A stretch of DNA of 64,000 nt from Taudactylus pleione (lineage: Eukaryota; Chordata; Amphibia; Anura; Myobatrachidae): positions 6,412,001 through 6,476,000 of the forward strand of contig JAUIMM010000534.1 of NCBI GenBank assembly GCA_031769625.1, in the 5' to 3' direction. The stretch's first letter is position 1, and every line of letters starts with the position of its first letter. The notes under the pieces are model-generated. The model saw only the letters and a program-made list of their open reading frames with translations, had not been told where the DNA came from and made no database searches. Both the position numbers and the translations under genes were made by a program. Shown piece by piece: positions 22,941 through 33,702 of this stretch.

Positions 22941-25417
22941 AGAACATAAATTAATTTTGTACAATTCTCAAGGCTGTGGTTCCTCAGCTATCTTGAATAG
23001 TCTTCACACCAATAGCACTTCCAGGACAAAATTCCATAGCTGAATAGCATTGTGCTAAGGTGCTAGTATTATATGTCATGGGGCCTGCATACAAAAATCT
23101 GTGAGACAAGGGCAAGATAGGATCGTGAGGGGCATGGGGGGGAAGGCAGATAAGGTCCCATTGCAGTTTCCATGTCGTTGCAATGGCCACCACATGCTTT
23201 ATTGACTTAACCTCTTTAATCCAGACCTGAGGAGAACATATTGAGTCTGAGATAGGCACACTGATGATTAGCTCTATAACCATAAACACTTTAATGAACA
23301 TTAGATATACAGTACATTTGCTTTGTCAAATGTACAACTAAAACTGAGAAAGCATTATGTTAGCCTTTTGTTCTAAAGTTTTCCTTTTCTGTTCCCATCA
23401 TTTTTATAGATGTCTTCCTTAAGATGGGTACACACTTGTTGACGGCCCGATGCGACAGTCTATGGTGCCGATGAACGATATATCAGGCGGGCGATACACC
23501 TTGCATGATCCGGCGATTGAACGTCCGATATTTTGTTCACCGTTGACCTTGCCGGCATCGCTGGGTCATTCCGGCGTCTGTACATGCACGGATGTCGGAA
23601 CAACTCCGATGTCAGCCAGTGAGGGCAAGCATAGTGGGTACACACTCGACGATGTGCCAGATATGTCGGCCTGATCCGCGGAATCGGACAACATATCGTC
23701 TAGTGTATACCTGCCATTATTCCTATCAGAGGAAGGAAACAGATAAAACAAGCATACTGGTAGTGTAAAAAATGTCTCCCCACCACTGTGCACCTAAGAA
23801 GAGGATATTGCACTTACAATGGTTTTTTTTCTGCTTTATTACACAATGAAGAGATATGTATTTACTGTTTTTAATAAAATAAAATAACCACATAGGCTTT
23901 ATGTGGGGGGCAAAATATACATTTTAAATACATCTTAACAATGCCATCTAGAAATGCTAAGACGCTTCAACCATCCTTACACTAGCTGGGTATAGGGTTT
24001 TGAAGAGCTGTTCTTGATGTGTCATACTGCTCCAGCCTCCTTTATATCCATGAATATAAATGTCTCCCCCTCTGAAAGTTCCGTTAAGAGCTTCTACCTA
24101 ATGTCTTTTACATCATTGAAGTATTACATTTCCAAATACATACTCGTCACTAAAGGACATCCCCGACAGACATGAAATATGGCATTAAAATATAAACACA
24201 TATAAGCAACAAAAGGCTGTGCAGGAACATTAACAGCAAATAATGGTTAATTTATTAATAAAGTCCAAGTCAATATTTAGTATCCTATCAGTCATTGTCT
24301 CACAGGCAATGTGACATACTTCAAGAGAGCGATGGACATAGGTTTCCGATGGTTTACAACCATCAATGTTTTACTTTTAACTTTTGATGGTAGTATTTTT
24401 ACCAAATGATGGCGGCATTTCGATGGAAGCTGCCATCAAATGGTGTGTAAGCGATGGCCTGTTAAAATACAGCTATATTCAGCTGTTTAACATCGGAAAT
24501 GACTGCGGGTTGCTATTGCGCAAACATTTTCTTTGCGCTTTCGCAAACAATAGGACATTTTTTTCCAGCAAATTCTTTTGATGTGATGGGTTGTTGCCAT
24601 TGCATTGAAAGTTTAGATGGCGGAAGACCAGTTATTTCATGGTGGGCTTCCGATGACCATCCCTACTTCAAGGCCTTTCAACCTTCAAAGGGGTTGCACA
24701 TTACCCTTAATTTCAAGAATTAAAAAGAGCCTCCCAAAAAACCTAGACACCTTCATCAATCATCCCATAATGCCCTCTCATGCCCATCATTTGCTCCAAA
24801 ACTCCATAAAATGACCCCACAAGCAATCCAGATCTCCCTCACATGCAACCGCTGCCTAAACAACTCAGACCTCCTCACTTACCCTCACTTACTCTCTCAC
24901 ATCTCCCAACATGCCACCCAGACCTTCTTAAAAGACATTCAAACTTGCCCACTCACAAGCTAACTTAGTGACCTTTAGTCTAAACATTTGCCCTTATCCT
25001 GGTGCGAGCACCAGGGAAAAGAGAGAGCATGTGGTGCAGAGAACATTGCAAACTACAGTGATGTCATACAGCAGATCCAATCAGAAAAGGAATAGAGCCG
25101 AGGAGGTCATATTATGCGGAAGCAGCTCTGACTTGTTCTCAGCATTCTTATAAAGCAGATAATAAGAGTATATGTGAGGTTCACTCTCCTCCCTGCTTTA
25201 TAAGGAACATCAGAAAAATCAGAGCAGGGCACAGCACTGGTGATTGCAGGGGAAGTCTTGCGTTCTTCTTGTTGCCCACCGTTGCACTAGATAGATCAAA
25301 GCTGATTGGTTGCTATGAATTGCCCGCCGTTAGATCTGTGTTAGTAAATAACCACAATAGTTATATTATTAAATGCTTATTGAAGTATTAATATTATCTG
25401 CTTCTCCTTGTCCCTAG
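22941..25417. other. TMC4 last intron, mixed repeats
   Basis: Contains a MITE-like segment at about 23424-23712 (ends GATGGGTACACACT and AGTGTATACCTGCC) and a diverged GATGG-rich repeat near 24350-24640. The rest, including 23760-24340 and 24720-25400, has nothing I recognise. Confidence 0.45.
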
Positions 25418-25459
25418 GAAAAAAGCAGGAAGACATTTCTGAATCGGGTATATCAGTAA
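25418..25459 (+). CDS. TMC4: TMC4 terminal coding exon
   Basis: Short last exon encoding EKSRKTFLNRVYQ and a TAA stop at 25457-25459, after the acceptor GTCCCTAG. It is in frame with the preceding exon and gives a short basic C-terminal tail. The nine exons total 1149 bases, or 382 residues plus stop. Because the exon is tiny it is the least secure of the set; a longer alternative end cannot be excluded. A possible AATAAA lies at 26132-26137. Confidence 0.75.
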   Translation, partial: EKSRKTFLNRVYQ

Positions 25460-26580
25460 ACCACAAAGAATCACATGCAGTCACAATGCTGTGACATATG
25501 TAACAGGATATTATATACTGAAAAACTGAATGTTACCAATCATAAATCAGTATATTGAGATATATTGTGCAAACAACGTACAGTGATTATAAATCAGATG
25601 TTTTATTTTAGTGTATAACTGTGCTGTATTTGCCAGCCAATGAGACCGCCATACATGTTGCGGATTGGACACTTGCATAGGTGACATAATCTGACCTGCA
25701 CAACATACATGGCTATTGTGAGGTGGCAAATCAAAGTGCACCTAGAGCATTCTGCCTTTATTGTGTAATAATGCCAGCAATGGCTTCCCAAATAATGACA
25801 CATAAATATACAATACGAGGAGAAATTGCAACAAATGTAATTAATTCTACTCTACTTCTATATGTTTTTCACTGGAGTCGCTAAAGCTGCTGTAGTTTCA
25901 CTAAAATATAAACTTCCCTTCCATTGTAGAACAGTAGAGGCCTCATTGCCAGGCACTCACGGTGACCCAGTCACACTAAAGCCTACATTTATCTGTGTTA
26001 TACACGGGTTCACCCTATTGGCTGCAACCAAATTTCCATCTGATGGGAAACACCATCCCCCGCAGTGCCTAATAATGTATAATTAGAAAGGAAGAACCCA
26101 GTGGTCAGACCATCCCTAAACTCTTAGATGGAATAAAGTGTAAAGTGAATTTAAAATTAAAATGCAACATATGTCTTTACAAAGAAAGGACAGCTCTTTA
26201 AAATGAGTGATTTGCAACAATTGCGCATCTGCATGGATACTCTATACGGGTTGGGTACGGGATCCCGGCGGTCAAAACCCAGAATTTGGTATTTTAACCC
26301 TAACCCACCCCTGGGCATAGTTATCTAGCGTGTATTGTTAAATTGAACACAATTTACAAGCAACATAAATAAAAGTAACAAAGAGAGAAAACAATGCAAA
26401 AATCATGCAGCCGTTTTGGTTTTTTTTGTCTTTCATTTTTGTGATCCTTGTTCTGCAGTGACAATGGTGATTTAAATGCCTAAACCATGCTTTACTGCAC
26501 TTTATTATGTTGTTAATATGTTTGCATTGGAAGTTTACTGTAGAATCTGGTTTAAAATTTACCCCCTGATCTCCCAATAG
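25460..26580. other. TMC4 3' flank, presumed 3' UTR then intergenic
   Basis: Non-coding sequence after the TMC4 stop. A candidate AATAAA polyadenylation signal is at 26132-26137 (GGAATAAAGTG). A GGTTGGGTACGGGATCCCGG fragment near 26250 belongs to the GGTTAG repeat family. Confidence 0.35.
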
Positions 26581-26934
26581 TGGGCCTGAGTCAGAGATGT
26601 ACGCAGTGCCAGTATTAATGCAGTTAAACGATTATCCCTAAACTACGCATGCATCTAAGTCACACTGCTGTGCATGCATCAAGGTACATTACCGAATTGC
26701 TCACAGCAACTTTCTACTTGCAGTGTGATTAACAGGCTGTGAGCGTTTAGGGGAGGTAACAGGGAGTAGGGGCAAAAATATGCAGGCGTGTCGCTGCGTA
26801 TTTCAGTCTGCATCTGCGATCCCGTATGCAGTAAAAATGGCTCCGGCGTCTCAGGTCCTGCGGCCATTCTGCATGACCAAAGGGTTATTCAGAAGACCAA
26901 TAATCAAATGATCTGTGACCGATGTTCCGTCTTT

Positions 26935-27223
26935 GGGCCTGATTGAGATGTGGAAGCAATGCCGATATTTATGCAGATTGTTCGATTGTTTGCCACTGCG
27001 CACGGGCAGCAATTGTTTTACAATAACGCTCACACAGAGGAGTCATTCGCAAAGTGAGTGACAGGTAGTCAGCGTTTGGGGGTGGTTATAAATTAGCCAC
27101 TGCGTCCTTGTTTGCAGCAGAAGAGCCCTCTGCGTGTCTGGAGACACATTGCATATTTCACACAGCAGCTGCGTACAGGATTGCAGCTGCGAGGGCATTA
27201 GCGTACAACTCTGAATCAGGCCC
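26935..27223. mobile_element. GGGCCTGATT MITE
   Basis: Ends GGGCCTGATTGAGATGTGGA and CTCTGAATCAGGCCC. A second, truncated start GGGCCTGAGTCAGAG lies at 26582. Confidence 0.55.
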
Positions 27224-27389
27224 GTGTTAGAGCTGAGCTGCTAAAGGGTAGGTTTGTGCGTTTTATGCTTTTGTGAAAATTTTGTACAACATGTCAATTT
27301 GCACATTTTTTTCTAGATATTGTATAACACACAAATTCATCAGCTGCCCTGGTTTTACATTATTTGTACTATGTATTTTTGGTGAAGAA

Positions 27390-27390
<1 letters not shown>

Positions 27391-27433
<43 letters not shown>

Positions 27434-27436
27434 TAT
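27391..27436. repeat. (GT)n(AT)n microsatellite at element border
   Basis: GT then AT dinucleotides directly abutting the left pseudo-LTR. Confidence 0.9.
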
Positions 27437-27701
27437 GCCCTTATATTTCGGTGGCTTTTGGGTCAATATCTGCAGTTGGTTTTGTGCCCTGTGACGAAGG
27501 TGCCGCTGAGCACCGAAACGGCCATCAGGCTTTATCCACACTATCATGGCTCCGTGTGTCTTCATGCAGTCTGTAATGTATTGCTCTTATGCACTTAAAG
27601 CACTTTAATATGTGACTGCAGGTATTGAAACTTTCTCGAAGCCGTTGTTTATATATGCAAAATACAATGTTATTTTTTTTCATTCAAACTATGGTGTGCT
27701 G
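27437..27701 (+). repeat. Penelope pseudo-LTR, left copy
   Basis: About 265 bp, highly similar to 31970-32236 (TCGGTGGCTTTTGGGTCAAT through ATTCAAACTATGGTGTGCTG). Contains GTGACGAAGGTGCCGCTGAG then CACCGAAACGG, a hammerhead-like stem II flanked by GAAA. The core position expected to be C (CUGANGA) is G here. Confidence 0.9.
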
Positions 27702-27848
27702 GTTTTCCTATTCTGGATATGCTGCTACATTATATTTATAACCAAGCACCCTCCATTCACCATTTTCTGTGAGTGTGCGATCCTTGCATTTCCTTATAAT
27801 AACTTTTTAAGAAGTGATCTGCACCTTATTTCTGATGCAGTGGTCTCT

Positions 27849-28449
27849 GGGCCTTATTCAGAGCCGCTCGTAAGCTGCCGCTCGTTCGTTCCGAGTGATG
27901 TTTGCCCAACTGCGCATGCGTACGGATCGTAATACGCATGCACGAACCAGTCAGTGCGGCCGAAAATCGTTTGTTTGCTAAATAGCGATTGCCCGCTATT
28001 TTTAGAGTGACAGGAGGAGGCGTATGTGGGTGGTAACAGGGGAAGGTGCTTGAAAACGGGGAGTGGAGATCAGAACGCAGGCGTGCTTAAAGGTCAAAAC
28101 GGGCGTTTTATGGGTGTGCATAATTAATACAGCAGCGTCATTGACCACGTCACTGGGTTATTTTATAGTCAGAACTGCTCGCATGATTGCGGTAGGAAAA
28201 ACTAACCACAAGAATAGTGAGCAGTTCATACGCTGGTCGATGTACTCGATTAATCTAATAAATAGCGGACATGACGTAGGATGTGAGCGTCCAGGGGGCG
28301 TAGTTTCCAAAAAAACGACCGCAAGTTTTGTTCGCTCATTCAGACATAGAGGCATGAACAGACCGCAAAGAGCGAACGGTTCATTTGAATAGCCACCCCT
28401 TTTTTCAGAACGAACGACCGCAAATAGCGTTCGGCTCTGAATCAGGCCC
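27849..28449. mobile_element. GGGCCTGATTCAG MITE inside Penelope leader
   Basis: 601-bp element, ends GGGCCTTATTCAGAGCCGCT and CGGCTCTGAATCAGGCCC, with TCT duplications (27846-27848 and 28450-28452). Close relative of 1665-2258. It sits between the pseudo-LTR and the Penelope coding region, so it inserted later. Confidence 0.8.
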
Positions 28450-28496
28450 TCTGATCTAGAGATTGGATCACTGCTTGAACTGACATTAGTTTTTGA

Positions 28497-29093
28497 TTGT
28501 TTGATCACTTATTCTATATTGTGAAGATGGATACGTTACCAGACTCCTGTGATTTGACAGGAACCAAGCGCTTCTGTGAAAAAGATATTTCTGACATATT
28601 ATTCAGGAACACTGAACAATTGGAGTTTGATATTGATTCTCCGAAAGAGATATATAATGATTTAATTAAAATGAAAAACTGTCATGTAGAATTATCACTC
28701 CATGGATTAACTCTTTCACAGTACCACAAAGAGAACCTTATTCCTCGAGGTTTCAGAATCAGAAACCAACCTACCATCGGACGTAGCAATAAGGACTTTT
28801 GTTGGGACTGGTGTATGATTCTCAATCAATGTTCCTTTGATTTAATGATTTTAGTTATTAAACAGGTTACCGCTGACATTGTATTATTAGAAAGTGAAAT
28901 AAAATCATGTGAGACCACAGGCTTACAGGTGTTACAGGCAGACACTAACGCTGATTGGTTAAATAAAATCGAAACCAATATATCTTCTTTTAGAGCTGAT
29001 CTCTTGACATTTAAAAAGAACAAATACAAACGTGTCTGTGATGATTATAAAGATCATAGAGTGTATCAATGGGTTTTAGGGAATGATACTTGA
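28497..29093 (+). pseudogene. Penelope-like ORF, N-terminal part
   Basis: 198 codons from MDTLPDSCDLTGTKRFCEKD. No enzyme motif is seen in this part; in Penelope-like elements this region precedes the reverse transcriptase and is poorly conserved. The adjacent reading frame (29083-29721) continues it after a shift, with a Lys-rich segment (NLKESKNKRKEKDKKKLL) and then IISLRKNNDIVIRP, the run-in to the reverse transcriptase. Confidence 0.7.
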
Positions 29094-30247
29094 CGTCCTT
29101 GGTGAGTCCCACAGGGACCTAAGAAAAATAGTCAATAGGTCTTATACTGACATTGACTCACAGACGTCACAAAGTGATTCTGATAGTTCATACAACAGAC
29201 GTCCTTTTTTAAAAGAACCTGTGGCGACTCGCAGCAAAATCAAACATTTAGGAGAAAACCGTGCAGAAGGGGAGGTAGCAAAATCAAATCTAAAAGAAAG
29301 TAAAAACAAAAGGAAGGAGAAGGACAAAAAGAAATTATTATATTTAATTTGTCTACTTATGAACCCACTCCTGTCGAATTGTCTGTATTATCTAAAGGTT
29401 TGTCTTTTGTTAAAACATTTAAACAGAAGGCTTTTGATTTTGGAGGTGGACCTCTTTAAATTTGAAAGACAATTAAAACTCAAATATCATTTTGGTTCTA
29501 AAACAATGGCTAACACACATACTAACATCTTTAGATCTAAAAGCACCTTTGTTCCAACTATAAATAATCACTTCATTGATACTTTTATGAAATTGGTTAG
29601 GAGAGATTGTTTGACTAAGATCAAACGGCAAAAAATCTCCTTTAGCAATCTTTCCAAAGAACAAAATGAGGCTATTATTAGCTTGAGAAAGAATAATGAC
29701 ATTGTCATCCGCCCCCGTTGATAAGGGCGGTGGCATTGTCATTTTAGATAAATCTTCTTATTTTAAGGAGATTTACAGGCAGTTATCTGATAGCCATTGT
29801 TATCAAAAACTTATGCATGATCCTACCACTGGCTACAAGAACGAAATCGACAATATTATTCAAATGGGTTTAAATAATTCTTGGATAGATGAAAATACAG
29901 CAGGCTTTTTGATTCAACAACACCCAATAGTCCCATATATGTATATATTGCCTAAGGTACATAAGACCTTACATAACCCCCCAGGCCCACCCATTATATC
30001 ATCTAGAGGGTCATTATGTTAAACATTATCCCAATATGTTGATTTCCTTCTTCAAGTAGTGGTACAAAACACAGACTTTTATCTTAAAGATACGACAGAT
30101 TTTTTAAATAAACTTAATAAATTGCCTCCTCCACCCTCAGATTGTTTATTAGTTACACTCGATATAGTTAACTTATACACAAGTATACCTCACAATTTAG
30201 GGTTGGAGGCGATAAGACAATTGGTACATCTAGTTCTTATTATGTAG
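29083..30247 (+). pseudogene. Penelope-like reverse transcriptase, N-terminal half
   Basis: Frames overlap around 29700, where an extra base in a C run splits DIVIRP from VDKGGGIVILDKSSYFKEI. A TAA at 30020-30022 interrupts ISSRGSL from TLSQYVDFLLQ. Motif A reads LVTLDIVNLYTSIPHNLGLE, with the catalytic Asp retained. Another shift follows near 30247. Confidence 0.85.
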
Positions 30248-30842
30248 GTCCACCTGTTGATTATTTGCTTTTATTAATCGACGTGATCTTACATAAGAAC
30301 TACTTTGTATTTGACAATACCTTTTTCTTACAACGCCATGGTACTGAGATGGAGTCAAATATGGCCCCTTCATATGCAAAGATTTTTATGCACGTGTTTG
30401 AAAAACAATATATCATGTCCCACCCATTGGCTCTATTTATCTAATTTTTTGTGAGATACATCGATGATGTTTTCCTGGTTTGGACCGGGGGTCAAGAGCA
30501 GTTACTAAATTTTTTTGATGAATTAAACAGCATCAGTGATGATATCAAGTTCACGTAAAATTTTAGTAATAAGTTGATTCATTATTTAGACGTTACTGTT
30601 GAAATTTCACTTGGACAGTTTGTTACGACTGTCTACACTAAGTCAACTGGTAAAAATACCCTGCTGGCAGCCGACAGCTTTCACCCAGCATCTTTAAAGA
30701 TTGGATTACCATATTCCCATATGATCCGAGTAACGAGAATCATCTCGGATTGATCTAATTTACCTCAAGCTTTGATCGATATGGGGAATAAATTCTTATC
30801 ATGTGGATATGATAAAACTGATATCCAGGAGGCAATTAAGAA
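30248..30842 (+). pseudogene. Penelope-like reverse transcriptase, motifs B-D
   Basis: No long open frame, but translation shows GTEMESNMAPSYAKIFMHVF, a stop, FVRYIDDVFLVWTGG (motif C with both Asp), LIHYLDVTVEI and FHPASLKIGLPYSHMIRV. Stops in this reading show loss of function. Confidence 0.8.
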
Positions 30843-31535
30843 ATGTTTAGTCCTAGACAAGAGCTGTTAACAAAAAAAACAACAAATGAGAAATCAGAGA
30901 GATTTATTTTTTCAAGTACCTTCTCCATCGGGTCACATATTATCAAATGTGCATTTAAAGAACATTGGCATATCATCCAAACGGACCCAATCTTGGGAGT
31001 TTTGACCCATGGATTACCATTATTCTGCTTTAAATGCAGCAACAACATTAAGGATGAAATTACATCTTCTGATATTGGAACAAAGATCCAACAGAATTGG
31101 TTATCCTTAAAAACTGTCTCTTTCCGCTGTAGTGGATGTATAAACTGCCGCTTTATGCTTACTGGCGATACATTTTGTGATCCTTTGTCTGGACATTTCT
31201 TTAATATCAAACATCGTCTTACTTGTGAAAGTAAATACGTGGTCTATGCTATTATTTGTCCTTGCAAACAGATTTACATCAGCAAGACTATAAGAATGTT
31301 AAAAGAGCAGATCGCTCTTCACAGATCATCAATCAAAAAGGCCTTTATAACCTGTGATGTCAATACTCCTCCAGTAGCAAGACACTTTGTGGCAAAAGGA
31401 CACAATATACTTGATTTCAAAGTTATCCCCATCGATCATAGTGCCCCTCTTAAACGTGGAGGCAATCATGAATAATTACTTCAAAAAGAAGCACGCTAGA
31501 TTTATGACCTTAACTGTCTCGCACCAGCAGGGTTG
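30843..31535 (+). pseudogene. Penelope-like GIY-YIG endonuclease region
   Basis: Carries Cys pairs SGCINCRFMLTGDTFCDP, then YVVYAIICPCKQIYISKT and RMLKEQIALHRSSIKKA, the GIY-YIG-like nuclease of Penelope elements. The usual Gly of the second half-motif (YVGKT) is Ser here (YISKT). The end HSAPLKRGGNHE runs into a frameshift before LLQKEARF...LNCLAPAGLNEELNL. Confidence 0.85.
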
Positions 31536-31969
31536 AATGAAGAACTTAATTTGACGTGTTTTTTGTAATTTATCACTTGTTGCTTTTGCTTTTCATTTGT
31601 TTTTTTTATTTTTTATTATTTTCCTTATGGGTTATGTGATTATTTAGTTACTAAATTTATGTTTTCATTTTGCTGTGTGTAGAGCTTCGTTGGATCACTA
31701 TACTCACCTGTTTTTTTCAAAAAATATTAACCAGTGGTTGATTTCAATTGTTTCTAGTGATTAATACCATAACCTTTTGCTGTTCAGCAGCCTTCATTTT
31801 ATTTCCGGCTGCTGGAGCGTATATTTCCTTAATAGTGTTGTTCGTGACACGCATGCGTCACTTCCGGGTTTTCCGGTTAGTGTGACGCTGCAGACACGAG
31901 ACAGCATGGAAGCATAACGACAGGTGAGTGTTGTCTGCTAATTAAGTCTGCACATTGAGCGGGCTTTTT

Positions 31970-32236
31970 GCCCTTTATATCTCGGTGGCTTTTGGGTCAA
32001 TATCTGCAGTTGGTTTTGTGCCCTGTGATGAAGGTGCCGCTGAGCACCGAAACGGCCGTCGGGCTTTATCCACACTTCCATGGCTCTGTGTGTCTTAATG
32101 CAGTCTGTAATGTATTGCTGTTATGCACTTAAAGCACTTTAATATGTGACTGAAGGTATTGAAACTCTCTGGAAGCCGTTGTTTTTTATATGCACAATAC
32201 AATTTGCTTTTGTTTCATTCAAACTATGGTGTGCTG
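31970..32236 (+). repeat. Penelope pseudo-LTR, right copy
   Basis: Right partner of 27437-27701. Contains GTGATGAAGGTGCCGCTGAG, CACCGAAACGGCCGTCGGGC. ACGGCCGU is self-complementary and GCCC/GGGC could form stem I, so the layout is hammerhead-like, but the CUGANGA core is imperfect. It abuts the next element with no gap. Confidence 0.9.
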
Positions 32237-32402
32237 TAAAACATCCTAATAATATAATATGAAAGTAAACTAAAGAGTAAAAAGTAAAATTGAGCGACCA
32301 ACTGTAGAATACCTAACAATGAAAAAGGATTACAGAAAACAACTCAGGGATAACATTTAATTTAGACCCCCAGGTTGAACAGTTTGTAAAGTGTGGATCC
32401 AG

Positions 32403-33177
32403 TAGGCTTCTTTTTGAAGGAGCTTGCGATTCTTGTCACCACCTCTCAAATTTGGGGGAACCCAATCGATCATTTTATATTTGATGGTAGAGACATTATG
32501 ATGAAAGTCCCTAGCTACAATAGGCCCTATTCTCTGCTCTCTAGAGCCGCCCAGATGTTAGAACGGTGTAAAGCCATTCTCTCCTTCAATTGTCTGGTGG
32601 TTTTACCCACATAGAGAAGGCCACACGGACACCTAACTATGTATACAACGTAACGGCTAGAGCAAGTCAGAGAATATTTGATCGAATATTTTTTGCCTGA
32701 TCTCGGGTGGCAGAAAGTATTGCCTGTCTCTAAAAAGCTGCAAGTAATGCAGCCTATGCATTTGTAGTTGCATGCAGGGCGAGTAAGGAAATGTGTTGAA
32801 GTTGTTTTAGAGAAATGGCTCACATCATTGTGTACGACTATGTCCTTAATGTTTCTGCCCCTTTTGTATGACGTTAAGATGGTAGCACCTTGTAGAGCTG
32901 GAAGTTTGGGGTCTTTAGCGACGATAGGCCATATTTCTCGGGCCGTGTGCATCAATCGACTACTGCCAGTGGTAAACTGTTGAGTCCATACCACTCTATT
33001 TGAGTTCAGTTTAGGTCCTATTGTAGCTAGGGCCTGTGATCTAGACATAGTCAAAACCTTCTCTTTTGCCTTTTTCAAAACCTTGTAATGATAGCCACGC
33101 TGTAGAAATTTGCAGGACATATTATCTATTTGGTTGATCGCATCTGTGCGATCACTACAAATTCTCAAGATTCTCAA
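32403..33177 (-). pseudogene. Penelope-like GIY-YIG endonuclease
   Basis: Long open frame (over 200 codons) with CIGCITCSFLETGNTFCHPR, then SRYVVYIVRCPCGLLYVGKT and RQLKERMALHRSNI. The GIY-YIG-like motif (VVYIVRCP...LLYVGKT) is intact, unlike in the neighbouring copy. Translation after 32527 needs a frameshift to reach RGGDKNRKLLQKEAYWIHTL in the left arm. Confidence 0.85.
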
Positions 33178-33520
33178 AAACTGAGAATAAGGGAGTCCCC
33201 CATTTTAGAGCTGCAGGGTGATGGCTACCCGCTTGCAATATCGTATTGCGGTCTGTAGGTTTAAAAAACATGCTGGTATTGAGCTCATAAAGATCACTCT
33301 GGGAAATAGTCACATCCAGAAAATGGATAGTGCTATAACTGTAATCATATGTAAATTTAATAGGATGTTGTTTATTATTCAAATTAGTCATAAACTTAAG
33401 AAAACTTTCTGGAGTGCCCGACCAGAGTAGAAAGATGTCATCTATATATCTCGAATAACCACTGATGTATTGAGCAACATTGGGGTCCGAGAAAAATAAT
33501 TCTTCTTCTACTCCGAACAT
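33155..33520 (-). pseudogene. Penelope-like reverse transcriptase fragment
   Basis: 121 codons, MFGVEEELFFSDPNVAQYIS then YSRYIDDIFLLWSGTPESFL (motif C with YIDD) and IHFLDVTISQSDLYELNTSM. Upstream motifs A and B are absent, so the enzyme is incomplete. The frame shifts near 33170 into the nuclease region. Confidence 0.85.
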
Positions 33521-33702
33521 ATAGATGTTGGCAAAACTGGATCCACACTTTACAAACTGTTCAACCTGGGGGTCTAAATGAAATGTTATCCCTGAGTTGT
33601 TTTCTGTAATCCTTTTTCATTGTTAGGTATTCTACAGTTGGTCGCTCAATTTTACTTTTTACTCTTTAGTTTACTTTCATATTATATTATTAGGATGTTT
33701 TA

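Larger units (their letters stand above)
27437..32236 (+). mobile_element. Penelope-like element, near full length, decayed
   Basis: Retroelement with reverse transcriptase followed by a GIY-YIG-type endonuclease, the domain order of Penelope-like elements. It is bounded by direct pseudo-LTRs at 27437-27701 and 31970-32236. Motifs seen in order: VDKGGGIVILD near 29716, DIVNLYTSIPHN near 30155 (motif A), GTEMESNMAPSYAK near 30345 (motif B), RYIDDVFLVW near 30453 (motif C), and YVVYAIICPCKQIYISKT near 31233 (nuclease). At least four frameshifts or stops make it inactive. A MITE is inserted in its leader. Confidence 0.9.
32237..33702 (-). mobile_element. Inverted, 5'-truncated Penelope-like element
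   Basis: A second Penelope family, minus strand, beginning within the reverse transcriptase and running through the nuclease to its 3' end. It is flanked by 166-bp inverted repeats (32237-32402 and 33537-33702) with roughly one mismatch over the part I compared. The left arm encodes the protein's C-terminus (WIHTLQTVQPGGLN) plus trailer; the right arm is the same sequence turned round. Confidence 0.85.
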
